Shown: positions 9,134 to 15,439 of the stretch, one piece after another
How the letters are laid out: every line of letters begins with the position of its first letter
Position numbering within the stretch: position 1 is the stretch's first letter
Origin: Paracidovorax sp031843945
GTDB taxonomy: Bacteria; Pseudomonadota; Gammaproteobacteria; Burkholderiales; Burkholderiaceae_C
Direction of reading: 5' to 3'
Assembly (NCBI RefSeq): GCF_031843945.1
Contig: NZ_JAVTJJ010000001.1
Coordinates: 992,001-1,056,000, forward strand
Length of the DNA: 64,000 bases
The notes under the pieces: model-generated
Database searches by the model: none
Told to the model about the DNA's origin: nothing
What the model saw: only the letters and a program-made list of their open reading frames with translations
Program-made: the position numbers and the translations under genes

Positions 9134-9172
9134 ACACCGGATGATTCCGGCAACGCATGGAAACTGGAAACC
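9125..9172. repeat. nested inverted repeat at the terS start codon
   Basis: Outer arms GGTTTCC (9125-9131) and GGAAACC (9166-9172), inner arms CCGGA (9137-9141) and TCCGG (9146-9150). The terS GTG start at 9133-9131 is in the outer arm, so the folded mRNA would bury the start. No T-tract follows, so it is not an intrinsic terminator. It fills most of the 58-base space between the PIN-like gene and terS. Confidence 0.5.
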
Positions 9173-9191
9173 CTATAAGGGGGGAGCCTGC

Positions 9192-10400
9192 CTATGCTGC
9201 CGCTAGCCTTCGCTCGATCTCTGCCGGCAACTGAACTAGCCTTTGCACCACCGATGTGCCATGGCGCTTCACTTGCGCCTGGATATGCGGTGCCATGTAG
9301 GCATCTGCTCGGAAGATGTCAACGTATGGCGCGTACATCGCATGCATTGCATCTGGCACTTGGCTGTCGGTTGGTAACGTCCGCCGGCGACCACCGACGT
9401 TATCCCAAACCGAAGACATCATCGAGCGCATCGTCGCATCGATTCCTGGACAGAACTGACCCACTTCCAAAGTGGTTATCGGTTCCGACAGTTGTATGCC
9501 GCATTTTGCGGCGACACTCCGCACGATACCGACCACCTGAGTGTCGACTCGGGTCTGCCAGTCTCTCTTCGTACTGATTGGAAGCTCCTCCCATAGATTA
9601 GGTTTGGAGGTGTCTCCCGCAGGCATGGCTTTCAATTCTTCGGCTAGGGCAATCAGCCCTCGCAACTGCGATCCCAATTCGCGACCAGGTTTGCGGACGA
9701 TGTCTGCAAGAGGCAAAGCGAGTTCCGGATTTTCAGTGAACCATCGCATAAGCCAACTTGGATCTCTCAGCGATTCCCCCATCGCTTCGGACGCTTCGTG
9801 CCGTGTGGCTTCGCCCAACGCATACCGCTTGAATACCTCTGCATTCTTCCGGTCCATTGGCCACTTGGCTAGGATGCCGTCTACATATGTTTCGGTCGCC
9901 GTCGCACGGATGGCCTCATGCAACGCCGGTCTCAACGCCCCGTTCTTGAACATTTTCCGCTCTGCCGCTCGACGCTGCTGCCTTGGCAGCGCTTTCACAT
10001 CGTGGTCTGCTTCAAAGCTTTGCCTCATCATTTCTGAAAGCGGAAGCGGGTCGTCAAATTCAATGCTTGGGAACCAATCCTTCACCCCAACGACCGCTGT
10101 TCTTGGTAGCGCACTTCTTCCTGCCAGGGCGCGCACCTCTTTTTCAAAGAGATCGGCTGGGTAAAGCAGAGCACTACGGCGGCACAACTCAGTCAGCAAA
10201 TCTCCGCGCGCAATGGCGTAGTCAACCGCGTGCGAGCCTGTCGGTACAGCTTCACAAACGACCAACCCAGAGAATACGAAACGAACCTCGCCAGACTGAG
10301 CGTGTGCAAGCAGGTTGCGTCTGATTTGGACCAGTTCCGGCTTCAGGACGGCATCCGAAAGCACCGAATAGTCTTGACTGTCGAGATAGACCGTAAGCAT
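9192..10400 (-). CDS. PIN-like domain protein, prophage accessory gene (moron candidate)
   Basis: A 402-residue protein that does not belong to the packaging operon it interrupts. The N-terminus reads MLTVYLDSQDYS with Asp7 after a beta strand, Glu50 follows a second hydrophobic strand (FVFSGLVVCE), and the C-terminus has Asp350-x2-His, Asp361 and Asp366 in DAMHAMYAPYVDIFRAD. This spacing of acidic residues resembles the metal-binding centre of PIN-like RNases, with a long helical insertion between. It has its own predicted promoter overlapping the end of the upstream gene and appears less GC-rich than its neighbours. A toxin, defence or superinfection role is inference; the family is not named with certainty. 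Confidence 0.7.
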   Translation of the reverse strand: MLTVYLDSQDYSVLSDAVLKPELVQIRRNLLAHAQSGEVRFVFSGLVVCEAVPTGSHAVDYAIARGDLLTELCRRSALLYPADLFEKEVRALAGRSALPRTAVVGVKDWFPSIEFDDPLPLSEMMRQSFEADHDVKALPRQQRRAAERKMFKNGALRPALHEAIRATATETYVDGILAKWPMDRKNAEVFKRYALGEATRHEASEAMGESLRDPSWLMRWFTENPELALPLADIVRKPGRELGSQLRGLIALAEELKAMPAGDTSKPNLWEELPISTKRDWQTRVDTQVVGIVRSVAAKCGIQLSEPITTLEVGQFCPGIDATMRSMMSSVWDNVGGRRRTLPTDSQVPDAMHAMYAPYVDIFRADAYMAPHIQAQVKRHGTSVVQRLVQLPAEIERRLAAA

Positions 10401-10418
10401 TTCACCCCCTCTGGCAAT

Positions 10419-10447
10419 ACTATAGTCGGCGCGCTATCCCTCCCCAA
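10419..10447 (-). promoter_or_regulatory. sigma70-like promoter for the PIN-like gene
   Basis: On the minus strand, TTGGGG (10447-10442), 17 bases, then TATAGT (10424-10419). The -10 matches five of six consensus positions; the -35 has only the TTG. It lies 19 bases upstream of the PIN-like ATG and overlaps the last codons of the preceding gene, giving this gene expression independent of the late operon. Confidence 0.5.
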
Positions 10448-10928
10448 GATCACGCTTCAGCTTCCGCAGTTCCTGCTGCACCTCATTCACGATGAGGTTC
10501 AGATCGTGGCCGCTCTGAATGTTGCTGAACTGGGCGAACTGGCCCGCCATCAAAGCACCGACCATTCGCGCTTCCTTCGGCTGCAGGACAAGCACTTGCT
10601 CGCCGACCTCCAGGATGAAAAACCCGTCTGTGGTCATCGAGGCTGAGACAGGCCGCGGTGGGTCATACCTCGGCACTGGGACATAAACGCCGGCACGCAC
10701 TCTGCGCAAACTCCCGCCTTCGATCATCCGACTAACGTGGTCGTCGACGATGGTCATCTTGTAACCGGTCAGCTCCACCAGCAGCTCGCGGGTGGCGACC
10801 TGCTCCTGGCGATGCAGGTCGAGGATCGTGTCCCAGATCACCTGGGATGTCGACTTGGCCAGCTTGTCCTTTTTCAGCGGGATGCTCTGCACAGGCTGAG
10901 GGAAAAGTGCTGCGAATGATGTGGTCAT
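10434..10928 (-). CDS. winged-helix phage protein of early region
   Basis: A 164-residue protein starting MTTSFAALFPQ at 10928 with AGGAG ten bases upstream. A central winged helix-turn-helix is visible at about residues 25-80 (TSQVIWDTILDLHRQEQVA through the DHVSRMIEGGSLRRV recognition/wing region). The C-terminus is helical with a charged tail (EVQQELRKLKRDLG). It follows the O-like gene and could be a late-gene regulator or replication accessory. No conclusive family assignment. Confidence 0.65.
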   Translation of the reverse strand: MTTSFAALFPQPVQSIPLKKDKLAKSTSQVIWDTILDLHRQEQVATRELLVELTGYKMTIVDDHVSRMIEGGSLRRVRAGVYVPVPRYDPPRPVSASMTTDGFFILEVGEQVLVLQPKEARMVGALMAGQFAQFSNIQSGHDLNLIVNEVQQELRKLKRDLGEG

Positions 10929-11041
10929 GGGTAGGTCTCCTCGAAATGCTGAATCAATTCGGCGCGCGGTTGACGCTGCGCGCACTGGGCCGGTTGCAGG
11001 ACAACACCCGGGTGCCATTCATCCTCCAGTTGGCAGATCGC

Positions 11042-11959
11042 TCACACGACGACATGGCCGGCTTCCTGCTCGCGTGGCTTCTCCCTCGCAGCGCGGTTCG
11101 CGTCCAGCGCTTGCTTGCGGGTCAGGCCCTTGGTGGCCCACTGCACGCCCTCCGCTTCGGACGTGAACCACAGCCCGAACCAGTTGTCTTTCACGCTGTT
11201 GGCGAAGGTCGCAGCCCAGTCCTTGTACCGCTTGCCGCGGTTGTTCGCGTCGTCGACGTAGCGCTCACGGAACGCAAGCCAGGCCACCTGCAGCATCTCG
11301 TCGGTGATGCCGGCGTCGGCCGCCCAGCGGCGGATGGCGTGGTCGTCGGGAACGGGCTTGACGGACTGAGCCTTGCAGTCGGCCAGGAAGACGGCGAGCG
11401 TGCGCTGAGCCCGTTTTTCTCGATTCGGTTTGGCAGGGGTGGGAGTCGTCGCGGAAGCGGCGCTACCCTCCTCTGAACGAAGTGAAGAGGAGGTACCTCT
11501 CTCCTCTTCTTTATCTTTATCTTTATCTTTATCTAGCGTGACATCGCGTGACGTTGCCGTGACATCGCGTGACAAGCCCTCCCCTGCACCAGTTTTTTCA
11601 CGCTCGCGTTGCGCTCTTTTCCGCTCTGCTGCTGACTTTGCGGAAGATTCCACGTCACTGCTGTCCTCTCTTCGTGGTTGCCGCTTTTCCCAACCGGATA
11701 TTTCCATGTCATGCAGAACACGGCCTTGCATCGCATCGAGAATGGCTTGAATCTGCTCTTCTTCGCAGTCGAGCGCGCTTGCTAAATCTTCGGCCGTGAC
11801 ATCAGCGTGACCGCGCGTGACATTGCGTGACGCATCGACAAGCAGATGAATGAACGTCGCCTGAACCAGGCTGATGGGCTGCTTTGAGTGGCGGGCAATC
11901 GTGCGCCACTTCGGATCATTTGGCATGTCGTGCCACAAGCGGAGCCACTGGTTAGCCAT
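11042..11959 (-). CDS. lambda O-like replication initiation protein
   Basis: A 305-residue protein with a GGAG site eight bases before the ATG at 11959. The N-terminal 90 residues form a helix-turn-helix-like domain (MANQWLRLWHDMPNDPKWRT, then ISLVQATFIHLLVDASRN). A highly charged linker follows (AAERKRAQREREKTG and DKDKDKDKEEE). The C-terminal domain reads ITDEMLQVAWLAFRERYVDDANNRGKRYKDWAATFANSV, typical of phage replication proteins that load helicase. The coding sequence itself holds two clusters of phased repeats, as in lambda O, where the origin lies within the initiator gene. No helicase-loader gene is recognisable beside it. Confidence 0.75.
   Translation of the reverse strand: MANQWLRLWHDMPNDPKWRTIARHSKQPISLVQATFIHLLVDASRNVTRGHADVTAEDLASALDCEEEQIQAILDAMQGRVLHDMEISGWEKRQPRREDSSDVESSAKSAAERKRAQREREKTGAGEGLSRDVTATSRDVTLDKDKDKDKEEERGTSSSLRSEEGSAASATTPTPAKPNREKRAQRTLAVFLADCKAQSVKPVPDDHAIRRWAADAGITDEMLQVAWLAFRERYVDDANNRGKRYKDWAATFANSVKDNWFGLWFTSEAEGVQWATKGLTRKQALDANRAAREKPREQEAGHVVV
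11509..11573. repeat. AT-rich hexamer tract plus four phased iterons: candidate phage origin
   Basis: Four perfect copies of CTTTAT (11509-11532) are followed directly by four copies of the heptamer GCGTGAC at 11536, 11546, 11557 (CCGTGAC) and 11567. Spacing is 10, 11 and 10 bases, one helical turn, so all sites face one side of the DNA. An AT-rich tract beside phased iterons inside an initiator gene is the architecture of lambda ori. The hexamer encodes the DKDKDKDK stretch of the protein. Confidence 0.6.
11794..11831. repeat. second cluster of four phased iterons
   Basis: Four more copies of the heptamer at 11794 (CCGTGAC), 11805, 11815 and 11825 (GCGTGAC), spaced 11, 10 and 10 bases, about 220 bases from the first cluster and in the same orientation. 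In coding terms they specify Val-Thr pairs within the N-terminal domain of the O-like protein. Confidence 0.6.
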
Positions 11960-12022
11960 GGAGGCTCCCGGGCATGCCGCAATGCCTTATCGCTACTCTT
12001 TGAGCTTCTTGCAGGACTTCTG

Positions 12023-12409
12023 TCATACCACGGCCCGGATGCCACCGCGGGCTTTGAGCTGTTCCATAGCACGCATAGCACGCTCCATGGTCTGGGCCGC
12101 GGAGTTCATCACCTCGACCAGTTTTACGGCTTCGTCCTCAGGCGCCTTGCGGTCAGGCCGGGCGTGGAGCGTGTCGTCGCATGCGTGATACAGCGGGTCA
12201 TAGCATTCACAGAACGCCATGAGGCGCAGCACCTGACCGAACGTGAGCCGTTGGTCGCCAGTGGGATTGCAGCAGGCCTTTAGGCGGGCGTAGGCACTCT
12301 CTACCTTCATGTCAGGAAACATGTGGGAAGCGACATCCTTGAACGCCTTGCCACTGTTGCCAATGGCTGTAGCGATGGCGTCGAACTCGTCGTCATAGAA
12401 GAGCTTCAT
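12023..12409 (-). CDS. CII-like phage regulatory protein candidate
   Basis: A 128-residue protein; the ATG at 12409 has GGAG seven bases upstream, better than the in-frame ATG at 12421. The N-terminus (MKLFYDDEFDAIATAIGNSG) leads into a possible DNA-binding helical segment (FGQVLRLMAFCECYDPLYHACDD), then an acidic linker and a C-terminal helix that could oligomerise (VMNSAAQTMERAMRAMEQLKARGG). It lies between the cro-like region and the O-like gene, the place of CII in lambdoid phages. Regulatory function is inferred from position and fold character. Confidence 0.6.
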   Translation of the reverse strand: MKLFYDDEFDAIATAIGNSGKAFKDVASHMFPDMKVESAYARLKACCNPTGDQRLTFGQVLRLMAFCECYDPLYHACDDTLHARPDRKAPEDEAVKLVEVMNSAAQTMERAMRAMEQLKARGGIRAVV

Positions 12410-12457
12410 CGAAGGCTCCATAAACGTTAGGGGTCAAAAGGGGTGCCTCTTCAGACC

Positions 12458-12508
12458 AAAAAAAAGAGACTTCAGTCATCGCCGAATCACGGCACGAAAG
12501 GACTGAAG
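12458..12508 (-). terminator. intrinsic terminator (tR1-like position)
   Basis: On the minus strand, CTTCAGTC (12508-12501), a 23-base loop, GACTGAAG (12477-12470), then four bases and a run of eight T ending at 12458. It is placed between the cro-like transcript and the CII-like/O-like genes, like tR1 in lambda, so leftward expression of replication and late genes would depend on read-through. Confidence 0.65.
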
Positions 12509-12510
12509 AG

Positions 12511-12741
12511 ATGCACCGTTCGACATCAAAAGCTAGCCCCTTCCACTCTTCCACCCGGACCGCCTTCTCGCTGAATGTGGACCCTGCGACAGGGCTATCC
12601 ACGCAGGTCGTAAGCACAGCGAAGCTGGAGATGCGGTGGATTTCTGGTGAGCTCCGCCTGGAGTACCGGGCCGCGCAGGCACGGTCGGAAGGGAATGCGC
12701 CGCGCTGGGGGTTCGCGGCCGCAGGTCGGGAGGGACGGTGA
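12511..12741 (+). CDS. small hypothetical protein (doubtful)
   Basis: A 76-residue reading frame starting three bases after the terminator stem, with AGGA upstream at short spacing. It is Ser/Arg/Ala-rich, has no domain, and runs antisense to the predicted leftward early transcript. It may be chance coding in this otherwise empty 400-base stretch (12410-12817). Confidence 0.25.
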   Translation: MHRSTSKASPFHSSTRTAFSLNVDPATGLSTQVVSTAKLEMRWISGELRLEYRAAQARSEGNAPRWGFAAAGREGR

Positions 12742-12817
12742 TGACGAAGGGTGCCCGCCCTCTCCCGGTCGTACGATGGAGTTCTCACACAACCATCACC
12801 GAGAGGGGCAGACAAAA

Positions 12818-13051
12818 ATGGTCGAGTCACGCTCGTTCCCAGGTTCGGGAACCCTGGTCAAGGCTACATACGATCCCGACAGACGGCTTTTGCGCTTGTG
12901 GTTCACGAGCGCTCCTCTGCAGCCGTACGACTATCCAGGTGTGCCGGCACATATTTGGTCCGGGCTGAAATCGGCCGCGTCGGCTGGTTCGTACTACAAC
13001 CAGCACATTCGAGACCAGTACGGCGACCCACGCCCACCAGTTGGTCGATGA
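12818..13051 (+). CDS. KTSC domain protein
   Basis: A 77-residue protein with GAGGGG upstream. It matches the KTSC family: GTLVKATYDPDRRLLRLWF (strand pairs), QPYDYPGVPAHIWSGLKSA, then SAGSYYNQHIRDQYG, with the family pattern of a small residue, Tyr and a final His-Ile-Arg. KTSC proteins are small, of unknown molecular function, sometimes fused to lysyl-tRNA synthetase-like proteins, and common in phages. It is encoded on the strand opposite to the cro transcript and overlaps the 3' third of the 13268-12903 gene by 149 bases. Confidence 0.8.
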   Translation: MVESRSFPGSGTLVKATYDPDRRLLRLWFTSAPLQPYDYPGVPAHIWSGLKSAASAGSYYNQHIRDQYGDPRPPVGR

Positions 13052-13268
13052 CATCGTCGATAGCTGCTACCACGAGCGAGAAGTCGGACGTCCAGCTGGT
13101 GTCAGGCGATAGCGGCAGGTCTGGCCTGTCGGTGACCACGCAGCCGCCGATGAAGACGAACTCGCGCTTTGCAAACTCCAGGGTGTCAACCACCGAGATG
13201 GTGTTGCCCCGACCTGGAGCCGGCGCATGTGCGTCACCAACCAAGGAAGGTCGGGGCTGCTCAGCCAT
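12903..13268 (-). CDS. hypothetical phage early protein coupled to cro
   Basis: A 121-residue frame whose ATG overlaps the last codons of the cro-like gene and has GAGGTG five bases upstream, a strong translation signal. It begins MAEQPRPSLVGDAHAPAPG, has a hydrophobic strand (FVFIGGCVV) and an acidic helix (SLVVAAIDDVIDQLVG). No family is recognised. Its last 50 codons are antisense to the KTSC gene, so the true 3' end could be debated; the strong start argues that it is translated. Confidence 0.55.
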   Translation of the reverse strand: MAEQPRPSLVGDAHAPAPGRGNTISVVDTLEFAKREFVFIGGCVVTDRPDLPLSPDTSWTSDFSLVVAAIDDVIDQLVGVGRRTGLECAGCSTNQPTRPISARTKYVPAHLDSRTAAEERS

Positions 13269-13509
13269 GGATCACCTCGGCAGTAGGCGCCATCTCTCGA
13301 CGCAGGACGCTCCACTCGATGTCGGGGCGGAGTTGCTCACAACGGACTGCTCCACCAGTGAGTCTCTCAATGGCAGGGCAATGCTCAGCAGGGACTCGAC
13401 CACTAGGCTCCTTCCATTGGCTCACCGCGCCCTTGCTCACCTTCAATGCCGCGGCAAGATGGGTCTGGTTCCCCAACAATTTTGCGGCCCTTTCGATCGG
13501 ATGTTCCAT
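13261..13509 (-). CDS. Cro/YdaS-like early repressor
   Basis: An 82-residue DNA-binding protein beginning MEHPIERAAKLLGNQ. The helix-turn-helix LLGNQTHLAAALKVSKGAVSQW is followed by the typical GRVPAEHCPAIERLTGG segment of YdaS-type Cro proteins. AAGG lies eight bases before the ATG. It is transcribed divergently from the CI-like repressor from a promoter carrying a palindromic operator and should act in the lysis-lysogeny switch. Confidence 0.85.
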   Translation of the reverse strand: MEHPIERAAKLLGNQTHLAAALKVSKGAVSQWKEPSGRVPAEHCPAIERLTGGAVRCEQLRPDIEWSVLRREMAPTAEVIHG

Positions 13510-13535
13510 GCTCAAAACCTTTGCAGACTCGAGGC

Positions 13536-13564
13536 AGTATAGGATTTCTGAATCCCAAGGTAAA
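13536..13564 (-). promoter_or_regulatory. PR promoter for cro with palindromic operator in the spacer
   Basis: Minus-strand -35 TTTACC (13564-13559), 17-base spacer, -10 TATACT (13541-13536). The spacer contains the inverted repeat GGATT-TCTG-AATCC (13542-13555), so a repressor bound there would block RNA polymerase. The half motif TTTCTGA recurs at 13568-13574, 23 bases from the copy at 13545-13551, a likely second operator. Confidence 0.7.
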
Positions 13565-13570
13565 GTATTT

Positions 13571-13600
13571 CTGACCAATGGAGATCAGCAAAACTATACG
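13571..13600 (+). promoter_or_regulatory. possible PRM promoter for the CI-like repressor
   Basis: CTGACC (13571-13576), 18 bases, TATACG (13595-13600). The -10 is only nine bases before the repressor ATG at 13610 and no Shine-Dalgarno sequence is visible, so the transcript would be leaderless or nearly so, as lambda cI is from PRM. The -35 overlaps the second TTTCTGA operator motif. The -35 match is modest. Confidence 0.4.
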
Positions 13601-13609
13601 ATTGCCTAC

Positions 13610-14272
13610 ATGGAACTTAATGAGTGGATCAAGACTGCCCGCAGACACCGGCAGTGGACCCAACAACAGTTGGGCGATGCCGTGGGCCGGTCAAAAGGAA
13701 ATGTGGCCATGTGGGAAAGCGGAGCTCACAAGCCGAGCTATGAGCAGATAGTCCAGATTTCGAAGCACACCGGGTTTCCTATGCCTGAGAGATTGCCGCC
13801 TGATCCGAATGCACTCACAACGGACTATTCGCTTGGCGGCAGGGGTGGCAATATTGTGGATTTGCAGGTTATCGGAGCGGTGGATTTCTTTCGCGGCCAT
13901 TGCGAGATAGACGAGATGCTTGGAGCCGGAACAATTCTCGGCTCAGGCGTACACGATGGTTATGCAGTACGCGTGCGAGGAGACAAGATGTCGCCGGCAC
14001 TCAAAGACGGGCAGTTCTTAGTGCTTGAACGAAACGCAAAACCAGGATTCAGTGACTACTGCATCTTGGAACTGGTTGGCGAGGACAAACTCACATTCGC
14101 CGAGTTCTTGACGGACAAGATGGACGGGACGCTCACCTTCGAGGTGGTGGAGACAGGCGACAGAGTGTCAATCGCTCGCGACGATGTGCGGAGGATGGAT
14201 GTCGTAGTCGCCATCGTTTCTGCAAGACAGTGGCGACCTAACTCCCAGAACTCCAGGACAAGTCAATCTTAA
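13610..14272 (+). CDS. CI-like repressor with inactive S24 domain
   Basis: A 220-residue protein. An N-terminal XRE helix-turn-helix spans residues 8-50 (RQWTQQQLGDAVGRSKGNVAMWE) and a C-terminal LexA/CI-type S24 fold covers about 100-215. The normally catalytic Ser in the GDSM motif is replaced: GDKM (Lys126), and the region of the partner Lys reads LTFAEF with Ala164. Both dyad positions are therefore lost, so RecA-stimulated self-cleavage is not expected, though dimerisation may persist. It is divergent from the cro-like gene and maintains lysogeny by inference. Confidence 0.85.
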   Translation: MELNEWIKTARRHRQWTQQQLGDAVGRSKGNVAMWESGAHKPSYEQIVQISKHTGFPMPERLPPDPNALTTDYSLGGRGGNIVDLQVIGAVDFFRGHCEIDEMLGAGTILGSGVHDGYAVRVRGDKMSPALKDGQFLVLERNAKPGFSDYCILELVGEDKLTFAEFLTDKMDGTLTFEVVETGDRVSIARDDVRRMDVVVAIVSARQWRPNSQNSRTSQS

Positions 14273-14288
14273 CTTTGTTCAGTATTGC

Positions 14289-14318
14289 TTGACTGTTGAT
14301 ATTCAGAGGTTCTAAACT
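14289..14318 (+). promoter_or_regulatory. promoter for the rightward cassette
   Basis: TTGACT (14289-14294), 18 bases, TAAACT (14313-14318), about 45 bases before the first gene of the cassette. Both boxes are close to sigma70 consensus. It would transcribe the lysogeny-side gene set toward the integrase. Confidence 0.55.
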
Positions 14319-14362
14319 TCAGCTGAGTGCGCCGCATGTCGTGGCGCTCAGATGGAGTGATG

Positions 14363-14779
14363 ATGCCGACCACCGACCTCGCCGCCCTATTGCAGGCGGC
14401 ACCTGAATCTCAAAGCCGACGTTGCGCGCTTGCGCTGAACGCCATTGAATCGAGCCGCTGGCCCGCCGCTGCGTGCGGCCTTCGCACTGCCGCCACGACA
14501 GCGGAAGAATGGGCGCAGCACACCCGTGCGTTGGCAGACTGGTGCGACGCTCAAGCCGAAAGCGGCCGAGTCCACTCAACCGCTCCCATCCCGCCTGATT
14601 TCGAAAGCCAAGCTGCTGCCCTGCTGCGCGCCGGCCAGCCCACACCCGAATCCCTCGAAGCCGGCCTGATGGCGCTGGCCCATGGCCTGGGCCGCGAACA
14701 TGCTCTGCGCGTGCGGCGTGCAATGAATGGTGTTGTCGTCGCTCAGCAGCAGTCGGCCACCGCTGGAGCTGCGGCATGA
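14363..14779 (+). CDS. hypothetical prophage protein
   Basis: First gene of the rightward cassette; 138 residues from the ATG at 14363, which has GGAG five bases upstream (a second ATG is immediately before). It is Ala-rich and helical, with a region EEWAQHTRALADWCDAQAE and no membrane segment. It ends in an ATGA overlap with the next gene. No family recognised. Confidence 0.65.
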   Translation: MPTTDLAALLQAAPESQSRRCALALNAIESSRWPAAACGLRTAATTAEEWAQHTRALADWCDAQAESGRVHSTAPIPPDFESQAAALLRAGQPTPESLEAGLMALAHGLGREHALRVRRAMNGVVVAQQQSATAGAAA

Positions 14780-14955
14780 AGTCGCTCTCCGCCCTCCTCC
14801 GCCTTACAGCCATGCGCCGCCGCGCTGGCGCCAGCGTTCCTGCATCGCTGTCCTGGGCCGTCGCGCTGCTCTGGCGCGACCACCAGATCGCCCGCCGGCG
14901 CCCCTCCATCGAGATCCGCGCCGAAGTCGAGGGCGCGGCGCGCCAACGTCTCTGA
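14776..14955 (+). CDS. small basic hypothetical protein
   Basis: A 59-residue frame starting in an ATGA overlap with the upstream stop. It begins MKSLSALLRLTAMRRRAGA, contains a short hydrophobic stretch (SLSWAVALLW) and is rich in Arg. The coupling is the main evidence that it is translated. Confidence 0.5.
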   Translation: MKSLSALLRLTAMRRRAGASVPASLSWAVALLWRDHQIARRRPSIEIRAEVEGAARQRL

Positions 14956-14983
14956 ACCGTTTCCTCAACCACCTGAAGCAAAC

Positions 14984-15439
14984 ATGCCCACCAGCCAACC
15001 CACCGTCATAACTTCCATCAGCGGCACCGGCCCACTGATGGCCCTCGACCTGACCACCGCCCCCCTACCGGTCATCCTGCCCATCGTCCAAGCTGCGATG
15101 CGCGTAGCCGCCGAGTGGGAGAGCGCCAACATCCCGACTCCCGAATGCGAAGGCGCAGAGGAGGCCCTGACCGAGCTCAGCAAGACAGTCACAGCGCTGG
15201 ACGACCTGCTCGAACCGATCATCCCCGGCGCACCCCACACAACGCGGGACGATCTTGTGGAGCAGGACGCCTACGCGGTCATCCGCAACGGTCGGGTGGA
15301 GCATTTGGGACTAGCTGACCTAACGCGACTGGAGCTGACGGCCGTGCATAGCTGGCTGGAGTTCCACAAGCACGTCGCTGGCAATCACGCCGATGCGATC
15401 AAGCAACGCATGGACGAACTTGCCTCGGAGGCTGCATGA
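14984..15439 (+). CDS. hypothetical prophage protein
   Basis: A 151-residue acidic protein, starting MPTSQPTVITSISGTG. Two helical regions are apparent (LPVILPIVQAAMRVAAEWES and LTRLELTAVHSWLEFHKHV). It overlaps the next gene by ATGA. There are no recognised motifs. It is part of the co-oriented cassette between repressor and integrase. Confidence 0.65.
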   Translation: MPTSQPTVITSISGTGPLMALDLTTAPLPVILPIVQAAMRVAAEWESANIPTPECEGAEEALTELSKTVTALDDLLEPIIPGAPHTTRDDLVEQDAYAVIRNGRVEHLGLADLTRLELTAVHSWLEFHKHVAGNHADAIKQRMDELASEAA

